From Planctomycetota bacterium (lineage in GTDB: Bacteria > Planctomycetota > Planctomycetia > Isosphaerales > Isosphaeraceae), in contig JAJYDH010000041.1 of NCBI GenBank assembly GCA_021777685.1, forward strand, positions 1-20,892: 20,892 nt of DNA, written 5' to 3'. Every line of letters starts with the position of its first letter. The stretch's first letter is position 1. The translations under genes and the position numbers were made by a program. Shown piece after piece: positions 15,394 through 20,892 of the stretch. The notes beneath the pieces are model-generated. The model was not told the DNA's origin. It ran no database searches and saw nothing but the letters and a program-made list of their open reading frames with translations.

Positions 15394-15786
15394 TCAGGCG
15401 GGGGAGAGGCCATCGGCCAGAGTCGGAGAAGAGGCATCGCCGGACCGGGCGGCGGCGAGGGCGTCGGCGACGACGTTTTCGAGGACGGTGATGTAGCCGA
15501 GGAACCGTCGACGGCCGTCGTCGGTGAGCCGGCAGAGGGTCTGCGGGCGGTTCTTGTGGAATCCCTTCCAGACCTCGACCAGGCCCGCCTCGTGGAGCAC
15601 CTGGAGGTGCCGGCTGAGGTTGCCGTCGGTCAGCGAGCAGAGTTCCTTCAAGTCGTTGAACAACAACCCCTTGGGATGGGCGACCAGCGACGTGAGGATG
15701 CCCAGGCGGGCCTTCTCGTGGATGATCCGTTCGAGCCCATCGTACGCGAATCGGCCGCCGTCGGCGGGTGTCTTAGTCGTGGCCAT
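15394..15786 (-). CDS. Winged-helix transcriptional regulator (ArsR/MarR-like fold)
   Basis: A 130-residue protein with a winged helix-turn-helix at about 20-100. IIHEKARLGILTSL leads into LLFNDLKELCSLTDGNLSRHLQVLHEAGL, where the recognition helix would be TDGNLSRHLQVL, followed by a wing with the basic stretch KGFHKNRPQ. This matches the HTH_34-type regulators common in planctomycetes and acidobacteria. No metal or ligand site is visible. Its ATG lies inside the 3' end of the upstream membrane-protein gene (14-base overlap), so the two are co-expressed. It probably controls its own operon through the dyad at 16445-16459; that is inference. Confidence 0.85.
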   Translation of the reverse strand: MATTKTPADGGRFAYDGLERIIHEKARLGILTSLVAHPKGLLFNDLKELCSLTDGNLSRHLQVLHEAGLVEVWKGFHKNRPQTLCRLTDDGRRRFLGYITVLENVVADALAAARSGDASSPTLADGLSPA

Positions 15787-16384
15787 GATGCCATTCCTGG
15801 GTCCGATAGAAGATGGCGGCGGCGAGCAACTGGCCCCCTCCGAAGGGAATCCCCATCGCCCAAGGAGACAGGGCCCAATCCCCCTGCGCCAGCGCCAGGC
15901 AGGCCAGGCCGGCGATCAGGTAATACAGTGCGACCCCGAAGATCGCCCTCGGCAGGAGCCGGCGCGACGCGAATACCCCCAGTCCGAACAAGATCGACCA
16001 GAGACCCGGGAGCATCCAGAGGACCGACTCCGCGCCCCGGACGAGCACCATCGTCGTCAGACCGCCCGCCACCACGCACGGGAGGAACTGCTCGACGACC
16101 ATCCATGTGTGTTCGCGGGCCCAACCGGGCGAGTGGCGAGATCGGAAGGCCATCTCCCAGCCCGTCGCCCCGATGCCCAGCGCGGCGGCGCCGATCCAGA
16201 GGGTCAGGTATGACTTCAGATCCTGGGTCGGTTCGGGAATCCAGATCGCCTGGGCGAGCGCCGCGGCCCAGGCCAGGACCCCCGAGAACGCCACCGTCGC
16301 CGATCGGAAGCCCCGGAAGACCTCCGTCCGCGCCATCTGCTGGCGGATCTCGGCGATCTGGCTCAATGCCTCGCGAAGCTCCAT
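15773..16384 (-). CDS. Uncharacterised multi-helix membrane protein paired with the regulator
   Basis: A 203-residue protein of unknown function. After a short helical N-terminus (MELREALSQIAEIRQQ) come about five or six hydrophobic helices at roughly 25-45, 57-75, 92-112, 114-133, 140-160 and 170-190, ending in a His-rich tail (EWHHGHD). The ATG at 16384 was chosen because GAGG lies about 10 bases upstream, and because a good promoter sits within the open frame further upstream. It overlaps the following regulator gene by 14 bases. Small HTH plus membrane-protein pairs like this often sense membrane or envelope state, but there is no direct evidence for that here. Confidence 0.8.
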   Translation of the reverse strand: MELREALSQIAEIRQQMARTEVFRGFRSATVAFSGVLAWAAALAQAIWIPEPTQDLKSYLTLWIGAAALGIGATGWEMAFRSRHSPGWAREHTWMVVEQFLPCVVAGGLTTMVLVRGAESVLWMLPGLWSILFGLGVFASRRLLPRAIFGVALYYLIAGLACLALAQGDWALSPWAMGIPFGGGQLLAAAIFYRTQEWHHGHD

Positions 16385-16444
16385 CGCCGTCCGCCCTCGC
16401 GCAACAACTTGCGTCCGCCCCGCTCCGGAAGTCGGGCCAGCTCG

Positions 16445-16459
16445 CTTTGTATGGTAAAG
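16445..16459. promoter_or_regulatory. Candidate operator overlapping the -10 box, CTTTGTATGGTAAAG
   Basis: This second copy of the CTTTGTNNNGTAAAG element fully contains the -10 hexamer of the promoter for the membrane-protein/regulator operon. A bound repressor would block RNA polymerase directly, which fits autoregulation by the winged-helix protein encoded in the same operon. The basis is sequence similarity between two sites and position only. Confidence 0.6.
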
Positions 16460-16479
16460 TCCGCCGTTGGTCGCGTCAA
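16451..16479 (-). promoter_or_regulatory. Sigma-70-like promoter of the membrane protein/regulator operon
   Basis: Reading leftward: TTGACG (16479-16474), a 17-base spacer, then TACCAT (16456-16451). These match 5/6 and 4/6 consensus bases at ideal spacing. The predicted start is near 16444, giving a leader of about 60 bases before the ATG at 16384. The operator-like dyad overlaps the -10 box. Confidence 0.6.
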
Positions 16480-16601
16480 GGCTCCGGCGAGGGTGTTTCG
16501 CCAATCCGGCTTACGCTTGAAAAGGGGACGGGCGAGGCGGGCACCCCCATGACGGAGGTGACGGCCTCGCCCGTCGGATCGGACGACGGACCCGGCACAG
16601 G

Positions 16602-16829
16602 TCAGCGCAACCCGAGGCGGAAGCCGATGATATGCTGGATCATCATCAGGAACAGGGCCGAGCCGGCCAGGGAGACGATCAACTGTGAGAGGTTGCTCCG
16701 GACCAGCCGGCAGCGGTCGGTCCCCACCGAGACGACTCCGCTGTTCAGGGTGATCAGCGAACCGACCACCAGGAGACTCAGGATCGTGGCCACGGTCAGG
16801 ATATCTTTGATGGAGAGCAGGTAGCTCAT
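16602..16829 (-). CDS. Small two-helix membrane protein, function unknown
   Basis: A 75-residue protein starting MSYLLSIKD. The ATG at 16829 has an excellent GGAGGAG sequence about 8 bases upstream, which decides the start over an ATG further upstream. Two hydrophobic segments (about 10-33 and 48-67) are joined by a short polar loop with a single cysteine in TDRCRLVRSN. I recognise no family. It stands alone: 217 bases separate it from the next gene leftward and 236 bases from tatD upstream. The strong ribosome binding site and the sensible membrane topology are the main reasons to call it real. It may be a YqhA-like or stress-related small membrane protein, but that is a guess. Confidence 0.65.
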   Translation of the reverse strand: MSYLLSIKDILTVATILSLLVVGSLITLNSGVVSVGTDRCRLVRSNLSQLIVSLAGSALFLMMIQHIIGFRLGLR

Positions 16830-16984
16830 GACGAGAACTCCTCCTCGACTCGATCTGCCATCGAGACCCGATGGCTTCGGTTGATGAAAATGCAAACTGG
16901 AGGCCAATCCCGACCAAAAACTAGGTCGCAGTCTTCAGGCCGGCCGATCGGACCGGTCGAAAAGAGCGACCGCGCGTCAAGATC

Positions 16985-17060
16985 GCTCCAATTTACCACG
17001 CGTTTTCAAAATACATAATATGGGAAAGAAAAATGGAATAAATGGGTTTTGGTAAAGGCT
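16985..17060. other. AT-rich island downstream of tatD
   Basis: The stretch from about 16985 to 17060 is markedly AT-rich in an otherwise GC-rich window. It holds an inverted pair, TTTACCA at 16992-16998 and TGGTAAA at 17050-17056. No gene is visible in 16830-17065. It may carry the 3' end of the fur-tatD transcript and upstream elements of the small membrane protein gene. I could not identify a clear promoter there. Confidence 0.4.
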
Positions 17061-17065
17061 AGATT

Positions 17066-17884
17066 TCATTCGATTTGATCGGTCTTGATCGTCCTGTCGT
17101 GCGGCAGCCCGAAGAGACGCCGAGCATTCGCGGTCGTTGCGGCTGCCAGTTCCGGCAGCGAGACGCCACGGATCTCGGCCAATCTGGCGGCCGTGATGGC
17201 GACCCTGGCCGGCTCGTTGTCGCGCCCTCGGTGGGGATGGGGGCTGAGATAGGGGGAGTCGGTCTCGACGAGCAGGCGGTCGATGGGGACGCGGGCGGCC
17301 GCCTCTCGGAGCGGGTCGAGGGCCTTGTTGGCGAAGGTCAGCATCCCGGCGAACGAGACGTGTAAGCCAAGGGCCAGGAGTTCCTCGGCCTCGGCCCACG
17401 AGCCGGTGAACGAGTGCAGGACGCCCCGGACGGGCCGGCCGAGGCGGGCGAGCTGGTCGACGATGTCTCGATGGCATTCGCGGCTGTGGATGATGACCGG
17501 GCGGTCCAGCTCGCGGGCGAGTTCCAGGTGGCGGCCGAAGTAGTCCCGCTGGACCTCGAACGGGGCGCGGTCCCAATGGCGATCGAGCCCGGTCTCGCCG
17601 AGGGCGACGACCTCGGGCGAGCCGGCCAGGGCCCGGACCCGGTCCCAGTCGCCCGGCCCGGCCTGGGCCGACTCATTGGGATGGATGCCGACCGAGGCGA
17701 AGACGCCGGGGTGCTCGCGGGCCATCGCCAGGACCGAGGCGCTGTCCTCGGCCGTGGTCGCGACCGCGACGATCTGGGCGACCCCCTCCCCGGCGGCCGA
17801 TCGCAAGACCTCGCCCAGCCGGTCTTTGAGGCGGCGGTCGTCGAGGTGGGCGTGGGTGTCGATGAGAGGAGGCGGGTCGATCAT
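17066..17884 (-). CDS. tatD: TatD-family metal-dependent hydrolase (DNase)
   Basis: A 272-residue TIM-barrel nuclease. Metal and catalytic residues are complete: H11 and H13 (DTHAHLD), E97 (LGETGLD), H133 (IIHSR), H157 (LHSFTG) and D209 (ETDSPYLSP). The GIHPN segment and the RGRDNEPARV segment are also typical. TatD proteins are cytoplasmic 3'-5' exonucleases or deoxyribonucleases linked to DNA repair and turnover. The start overlaps the upstream Fur-family gene's stop as ATGA, so the two are translated together. The last about 12 residues are polar and less conserved. Confidence 0.95.
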   Translation of the reverse strand: MIDPPPLIDTHAHLDDRRLKDRLGEVLRSAAGEGVAQIVAVATTAEDSASVLAMAREHPGVFASVGIHPNESAQAGPGDWDRVRALAGSPEVVALGETGLDRHWDRAPFEVQRDYFGRHLELARELDRPVIIHSRECHRDIVDQLARLGRPVRGVLHSFTGSWAEAEELLALGLHVSFAGMLTFANKALDPLREAAARVPIDRLLVETDSPYLSPHPHRGRDNEPARVAITAARLAEIRGVSLPELAAATTANARRLFGLPHDRTIKTDQIE

Positions 17885-18369
17885 CGGTCTTCCGCCCCTT
17901 CGGTCCCCGGGCCCGGCGGGTCGAAGTAGCCGACCAGCTCCAGGCGGTAGCCCGTGACCCGGAACCCCTTGCTCGCCAGCCTCGGGCCGAGTTCCGGGTC
18001 GATCTTGGCGATCAGGTCGGGGTCGAACGAGGTCGGCACGTCCTCCACGGCCCCCGACCGGAGGCAGCGGAGGTGATAGTGGTGGTCGCTCCGGGCGTCG
18101 TACCGGGCCGACCCGTTGGCGGCGACGAGCCTGGCCGCCAGGCCGCTGTCGACCAGGGCCTCCAGGGCCTTGTAGACGGTGGCCAGGCTGATCGAGGGGA
18201 TGGACTCCTTGACCCTCCGGTAGACGTCCTCGGCGGTCGGGTGATGATCGGCCCGGCAGAGGTGGTCGTAGACCGCCGCGCGCTGGCGGGTCAGCCGCCG
18301 GCCGGCCGCTTCGAGCGTCGCGCGGAGGTCAGGCCGGCCGTCCGGCCCGGGGTCGGTCGATCGATTCAT
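17881..18369 (-). CDS. Fur-family transcriptional regulator lacking the usual CxxC zinc site
   Basis: A 162-residue protein with the Fur winged helix (LTRQRAAVYDHL, HHPTAEDVYRRVKE, SISLATVYKALEALVDSGL) and dimerisation domain. The regulatory metal region is recognisable (H43, D91, H96, H97 and H99 in DHHYHLRC), but the structural zinc motif is degraded: C102 is followed by LRS instead of xxC, and there is no C-terminal CxxC. It may therefore use a different metal arrangement or be a PerR-like or divergent sensor. I chose the ATG at 18369, with GAGGGGTGGGG just upstream. It overlaps tatD by 4 bases, and its promoter is probably in the symmetric element at 18475-18490. Confidence 0.9.
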   Translation of the reverse strand: MNRSTDPGPDGRPDLRATLEAAGRRLTRQRAAVYDHLCRADHHPTAEDVYRRVKESIPSISLATVYKALEALVDSGLAARLVAANGSARYDARSDHHYHLRCLRSGAVEDVPTSFDPDLIAKIDPELGPRLASKGFRVTGYRLELVGYFDPPGPGTEGAEDR

Positions 18370-18734
18370 GTCGCCCCACCCCTCTTGCTCGGCCCGAGGG
18401 CCCGTGAACTCGCCAAGTCCTGGGAGAGGGGATGGCCATCGGCCCATCCGGCTCCTCAACCATTGTTGGGTCGCTTGACAGTGGTGTCAACTCGCGGATA
18501 GAGTGGACGTTGGGGCCGTATACCAGGTACGGCAGGCGCGAACGTCGGGTCCGGGTGCGACGCGAGTCCGCTGGTCGAAACCTTTTTCGACGCGGGCTCG
18601 CCTTCAGGTCGTCCAGATTCGTGACGTGGCGGGACATCACCGGGGACGCGCCTGCCTCGCAGGTCGTCGTCTCCGCCAATGTTTCCCGGCCGTCGTGCAT
18701 CTCGCCCGGTCTCGTTCCGCCTCGGAGGGGTCTC
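18370..18734. promoter_or_regulatory. Divergent fur-family/nusA intergenic region and nusA leader
   Basis: These 365 bases hold no convincing gene. They contain the shared promoter element (18462-18504) and then about 220 bases that would be the nusA leader. The leader has two perfect small hairpins: GCCGTA 18515-18520 with TACGGC 18528-18533, and GTCGAAA 18574-18580 with TTTCGAC 18585-18591. No rimP gene precedes nusA, unlike in many bacteria. Confidence 0.5.
18462..18504. promoter_or_regulatory. Divergent promoters sharing a TTGACA-N4-TGTCAA palindrome
   Basis: The palindrome at 18475-18490 gives a perfect TTGACA -35 box on each strand. Rightward it is followed after 18 bases by TAGAGT (18499-18504), for nusA. 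Leftward it is followed after 17 bases by AACAAT (18467-18462), for the Fur-family gene, with a leader of about 86 bases. Both -10 boxes match 4 of 6 consensus bases. The symmetry is also what a dimeric regulator would bind. Confidence 0.55.
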
Positions 18735-20357
18735 ATGAGCGTCGATTTGGTCCGGATCGTCGACAGCATCCACCGCGACAAGAACATCCCCAAGGATGTC
18801 CTGTTCGAGGGGATCGAATCGGCCTTGACGACCGCAGCCAAGAAGCATTATCCCGACGCCGAGGAGATCCTGGTCACCATCGACCAGGAGAAGGGCACCA
18901 TCAGCACGACGGCCGACGGCAAGGTCGTCATCCCCCCCGACTTCGGCCGGATCGCCGCCCAGACGGCCAAGCAGGTCATCATCCAGAAGATCCGCGAGGC
19001 CGAGCGGGACAGCGTCTTCGACGAGTTCGACACCCAGCGGGGCGAGCTGATCACCGGGACGGTCAAGCGGTTCGAGGGGGGCGCCGTCACGGTGGACCTC
19101 GGCAAGGAGCGGGACTCGCTCCTGCCCCGCTCCGAGCAGATCCCCGGCGAGAGCCACCACCCGGGCGAGCGCGTCCGGGCCGTGATCCTCGACGTCCGGA
19201 AGGTCGGCCAGCGGGTCAAGATCATCCTCAGCCGGACCCACCCCGACTTCGTCCGCCGCCTCTTCGAGCTGGAGATCCCCGAGATCGCCGACCAGATCAT
19301 CTCGATCCGGGCCCTGGCGCGTGAGGCCGGGTATCGGTCGAAGGTCGCCGTGACCTCGATCGACGCCAAGGTCGACGCCGTCGGCGCCTGCGTCGGCGTC
19401 CGGGGGACCCGGATCAAGAACATCGTCGACGAGCTGGGCGGCGAGCGGATCGACATCGTCCGCTGGAACGAGTCGCTCCAGGTCCTCATCCCCAACGCCT
19501 TGCAGCCGGCCGAGATCGACGAGGTTATGCTCTGCCAGTTGCTCGGCCGGGCGATCGTCCTGGTCCGCGAGGACCAGCTCTCGCTCGCCATCGGCCGCCG
19601 GGGCCAGAACGTCCGGCTCGCCTCCAAGCTCGTGGGCTGGGACATCGAGATCATGACCAGCGAGGAGCTGGACGAGTTGATCGAGAAGGCCGTCGCCGCG
19701 TTCACCCGGATCGAGGGGGTCGACACCAACCTCGCCGAGAAGCTCGTCGAGCAGGGCATCCTCAGCTTCGACGACCTCTCGGTCATGGAGATCGACGACC
19801 TGGTGAACACGATCGAGGACCTGAACGAAGAGCTGGCCGTGGAGATCGTCGGCCGGGCCGAGGTCCTCGCCGAGGAGCAGGCCGACGAGATGCCCCGCCG
19901 GAAGGGGGCCCGCCCGCAGCCCTCGAATCCCCCGGCCGAGCCCGTCGCCGAGCTGCCCCCGGCCGAGTCGGGCGAGGCCCAGGAAGACCGATCCGACCGG
20001 CCCACGATGGACGATCTCTTCTCCGGAGGCCCGGCCGACGGGGACGGAGTGTCGGAAGAGTCGAGGTCCGACGCCGAGATCGCCGACGAGTCCGGGCCGG
20101 AGGACGGCGAGTTTCGAGACCTGGCCCTGGCGTCCGAACCCCTGACCGCCGACCGCGAAGTGACCAGCGCCCCCAGCGATGATGACCAGTCCGAGACCGA
20201 GAAGATCGTGACCGAGGCCGTCGAGGCGGGTGCCTCTCTGGCCGAGGTCGAGGCCAACCCCGCCGGGGAAGGAACCCACGTCCCGCCCCCGCCACCCACC
20301 GAACCTTTCTCGACCGATGAGGCCGAGGAGCGAGAGATGGATATGCGTCAACCATGA
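18735..20357 (+). CDS. nusA: Transcription termination/antitermination protein NusA with acidic C-terminal tail
   Basis: A 540-residue RNA polymerase-binding factor. The order is an N-terminal polymerase-binding domain (about 1-98), an S1 domain (about 101-167, ELITGTVKRFEGGAVTVDLG), KH1 with GVRGTRIKNI (about 221-230), KH2 with GRRGQNVRLASKL (about 287-299), a helix-hairpin-helix-like region (about 314-380), and a long acidic, low-complexity tail (about 400-540). The ATG at 18735 was chosen for GGAGGGG about 5 bases upstream and the typical MSVDLVRIVDSIHRDK start; the open frame extends upstream into the leader. infB follows after 212 bases, as in classical nusA-infB operons. Confidence 0.96.
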   Translation: MSVDLVRIVDSIHRDKNIPKDVLFEGIESALTTAAKKHYPDAEEILVTIDQEKGTISTTADGKVVIPPDFGRIAAQTAKQVIIQKIREAERDSVFDEFDTQRGELITGTVKRFEGGAVTVDLGKERDSLLPRSEQIPGESHHPGERVRAVILDVRKVGQRVKIILSRTHPDFVRRLFELEIPEIADQIISIRALAREAGYRSKVAVTSIDAKVDAVGACVGVRGTRIKNIVDELGGERIDIVRWNESLQVLIPNALQPAEIDEVMLCQLLGRAIVLVREDQLSLAIGRRGQNVRLASKLVGWDIEIMTSEELDELIEKAVAAFTRIEGVDTNLAEKLVEQGILSFDDLSVMEIDDLVNTIEDLNEELAVEIVGRAEVLAEEQADEMPRRKGARPQPSNPPAEPVAELPPAESGEAQEDRSDRPTMDDLFSGGPADGDGVSEESRSDAEIADESGPEDGEFRDLALASEPLTADREVTSAPSDDDQSETEKIVTEAVEAGASLAEVEANPAGEGTHVPPPPPTEPFSTDEAEEREMDMRQP

Positions 20358-20569
20358 GGCCCGCCCAGGGCCTGAACCCGCGGCCCGGCCGCGTCGCGCT
20401 CGCCGACTCACCCCCCTGACTCTCCCCTCGCCCCGGCCAGACTCGGGCGGCGGGCGAGGTAGGCGGCAACGGAGAACTGGCCTTGGCACGACCGGTCGGG
20501 AATGTTCAGAATACCGATCGGTCCGGCCCGGCCATCCTCGGCCGGCCGCCCATCCAGGAGGAGTCGCCG
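20358..20569 (+). other. nusA-infB spacer
   Basis: No gene is visible in this 212-base spacer. A weak dyad (CCTCGCCC at 20426-20433 and GGGCGAGG at 20452-20459, 18-base loop) could form a stem in the operon transcript. Nothing shows whether it matters. Confidence 0.35.
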
Positions 20570-20892
20570 TTGTCCACGCGAGTCCACGAGTTGGCGAAAG
20601 AACTAGGGTTGAAGAGTCAGGAACTGCTCGACCGAATCCAGGGATGGGGGCTTGACGTCAAGCCCAGCATCTTCGCCGGCCTGGCCCAGGATCAAGTTGA
20701 TCACATCAAGGGGCTGATGTCCGGTCCCGCCGAGCCGGCCGCCGGACCGGCCTCCCAACCGCCGGCGCGTCCTAGTCCCACTCCCTCGGAGACGCCCGCC
20801 ATCAGCCCCACAGCCCCCGTGGCGAAGAGGCCCGTGCCGCCCGCTCCGGCGGCCGAACCGGCCCCGCCGACCGTCGCCCCGGCCGCCGAGCC
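20570..20892 (+). CDS. infB: Translation initiation factor IF-2, N-terminal part (runs off the window)
   Basis: The first 107 codons of infB; the rest lies beyond the window. The start is TTG at 20570, with AGGAGGAG about 6-8 bases upstream, giving a protein that begins STRVHELAKELGLKSQEL after the initiator. Residues about 2-50 match the IF2_N domain. A long Pro/Ala-rich linker follows (from about residue 52 to the window end), typical of planctomycete IF-2 before the GTPase core. IF-2 is the GTPase that places initiator tRNA on the 30S subunit. Position after nusA supports the call. The GTP-binding domain cannot be seen here. Confidence 0.9.
   Translation, partial: MSTRVHELAKELGLKSQELLDRIQGWGLDVKPSIFAGLAQDQVDHIKGLMSGPAEPAAGPASQPPARPSPTPSETPAISPTAPVAKRPVPPAPAAEPAPPTVAPAAE

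Noticed and set aside
14296..16824. Long plus-strand frame across ispH, the regulator and the membrane-protein gene
   Set aside because: It is antisense to several genes with clear motifs and crosses their boundaries without any domain.
16602..16907. Longer 101-residue version of the small membrane protein
   Set aside because: The extra N-terminal residues lack a ribosome binding site and look like translated leader, while the internal ATG at 16829 has a strong GGAGGAG.
18456..20489. Long minus-strand open frame opposite nusA
   Set aside because: Repetitive Asp/Gly/Leu/Val-rich translation mirrors the nusA codons; NusA domains on the plus strand are unambiguous.

Overview
The window is GC-rich bacterial chromosomal DNA that looks like a planctomycete, probably of the Isosphaeraceae/Gemmataceae type. 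The evidence is a very large secreted protein joining a PVC-type membrane-bound dehydrogenase domain, HEAT-like repeats and a C-terminal heme-binding domain; a fused SCO-DUF420 protein in the oxidase operon; frequent GTG/TTG starts; and REP-like palindromes between genes. The taxonomic call is inference from gene content, not a database match.

Region 1 (about 8932 down to 89, minus strand) is one long respiratory operon. Its order is a diheme c-type cytochrome lipoprotein, coxB (CuA subunit II), coxA (heme-copper subunit I of the A2, YS-motif type), ctaA (heme A synthase), ctaB (heme O synthase), coxC (subunit III), a small subunit IV, a SCO1-DUF420 fusion, and an 81-residue exported CPNC protein. 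It encodes the core of an aa3-type cytochrome c oxidase, both enzymes that turn protoheme into heme A, and copper-delivery functions. Genes are tightly packed, with 4 to 38 base overlaps or short gaps, except for a 112-base spacer before subunit IV that holds two hairpins. A TTGACG-17-CAAAAT promoter candidate lies ahead of the cytochrome.

Region 2 (9303-14190, plus strand) carries a CPBP-family intramembrane protease, a calcineurin-like metallophosphoesterase starting with TTG, and the 1004-residue PVC-type dehydrogenase/HEAT/cytochrome c protein. The convergent junction with ispH (14191-14436) holds a 14-bp perfect GC hairpin and a perfect 36-bp inverted repeat.

Region 3 (14437-16829, minus strand) holds ispH (isoprenoid MEP pathway), a winged-helix regulator overlapping a membrane-protein gene, and a two-helix small membrane protein. 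The same 15-base dyad, CTTTGTNNNGTAAAG, lies upstream of the membrane-protein/regulator pair, where it covers the -10 box, and upstream of ispH. It is a good candidate operator.

Region 4 (17066-20892) has a divergent layout. A Fur-family regulator and a TatD-type nuclease read left as an overlapping pair. nusA and the start of infB (IF-2) read right. The two directions share a symmetric TTGACA-N4-TGTCAA element whose halves can serve as -35 boxes for both.

No tRNA, rRNA, CRISPR array, insertion sequence or phage gene was seen. I see no clearly new multi-gene system. The items most worth a second look are the shared dyad operator, the symmetric divergent promoter, the 36-bp palindrome, the SCO-DUF420 fusion, the interrupted heme domain of the diheme lipoprotein, and the Fur homolog lacking its CxxC zinc site.
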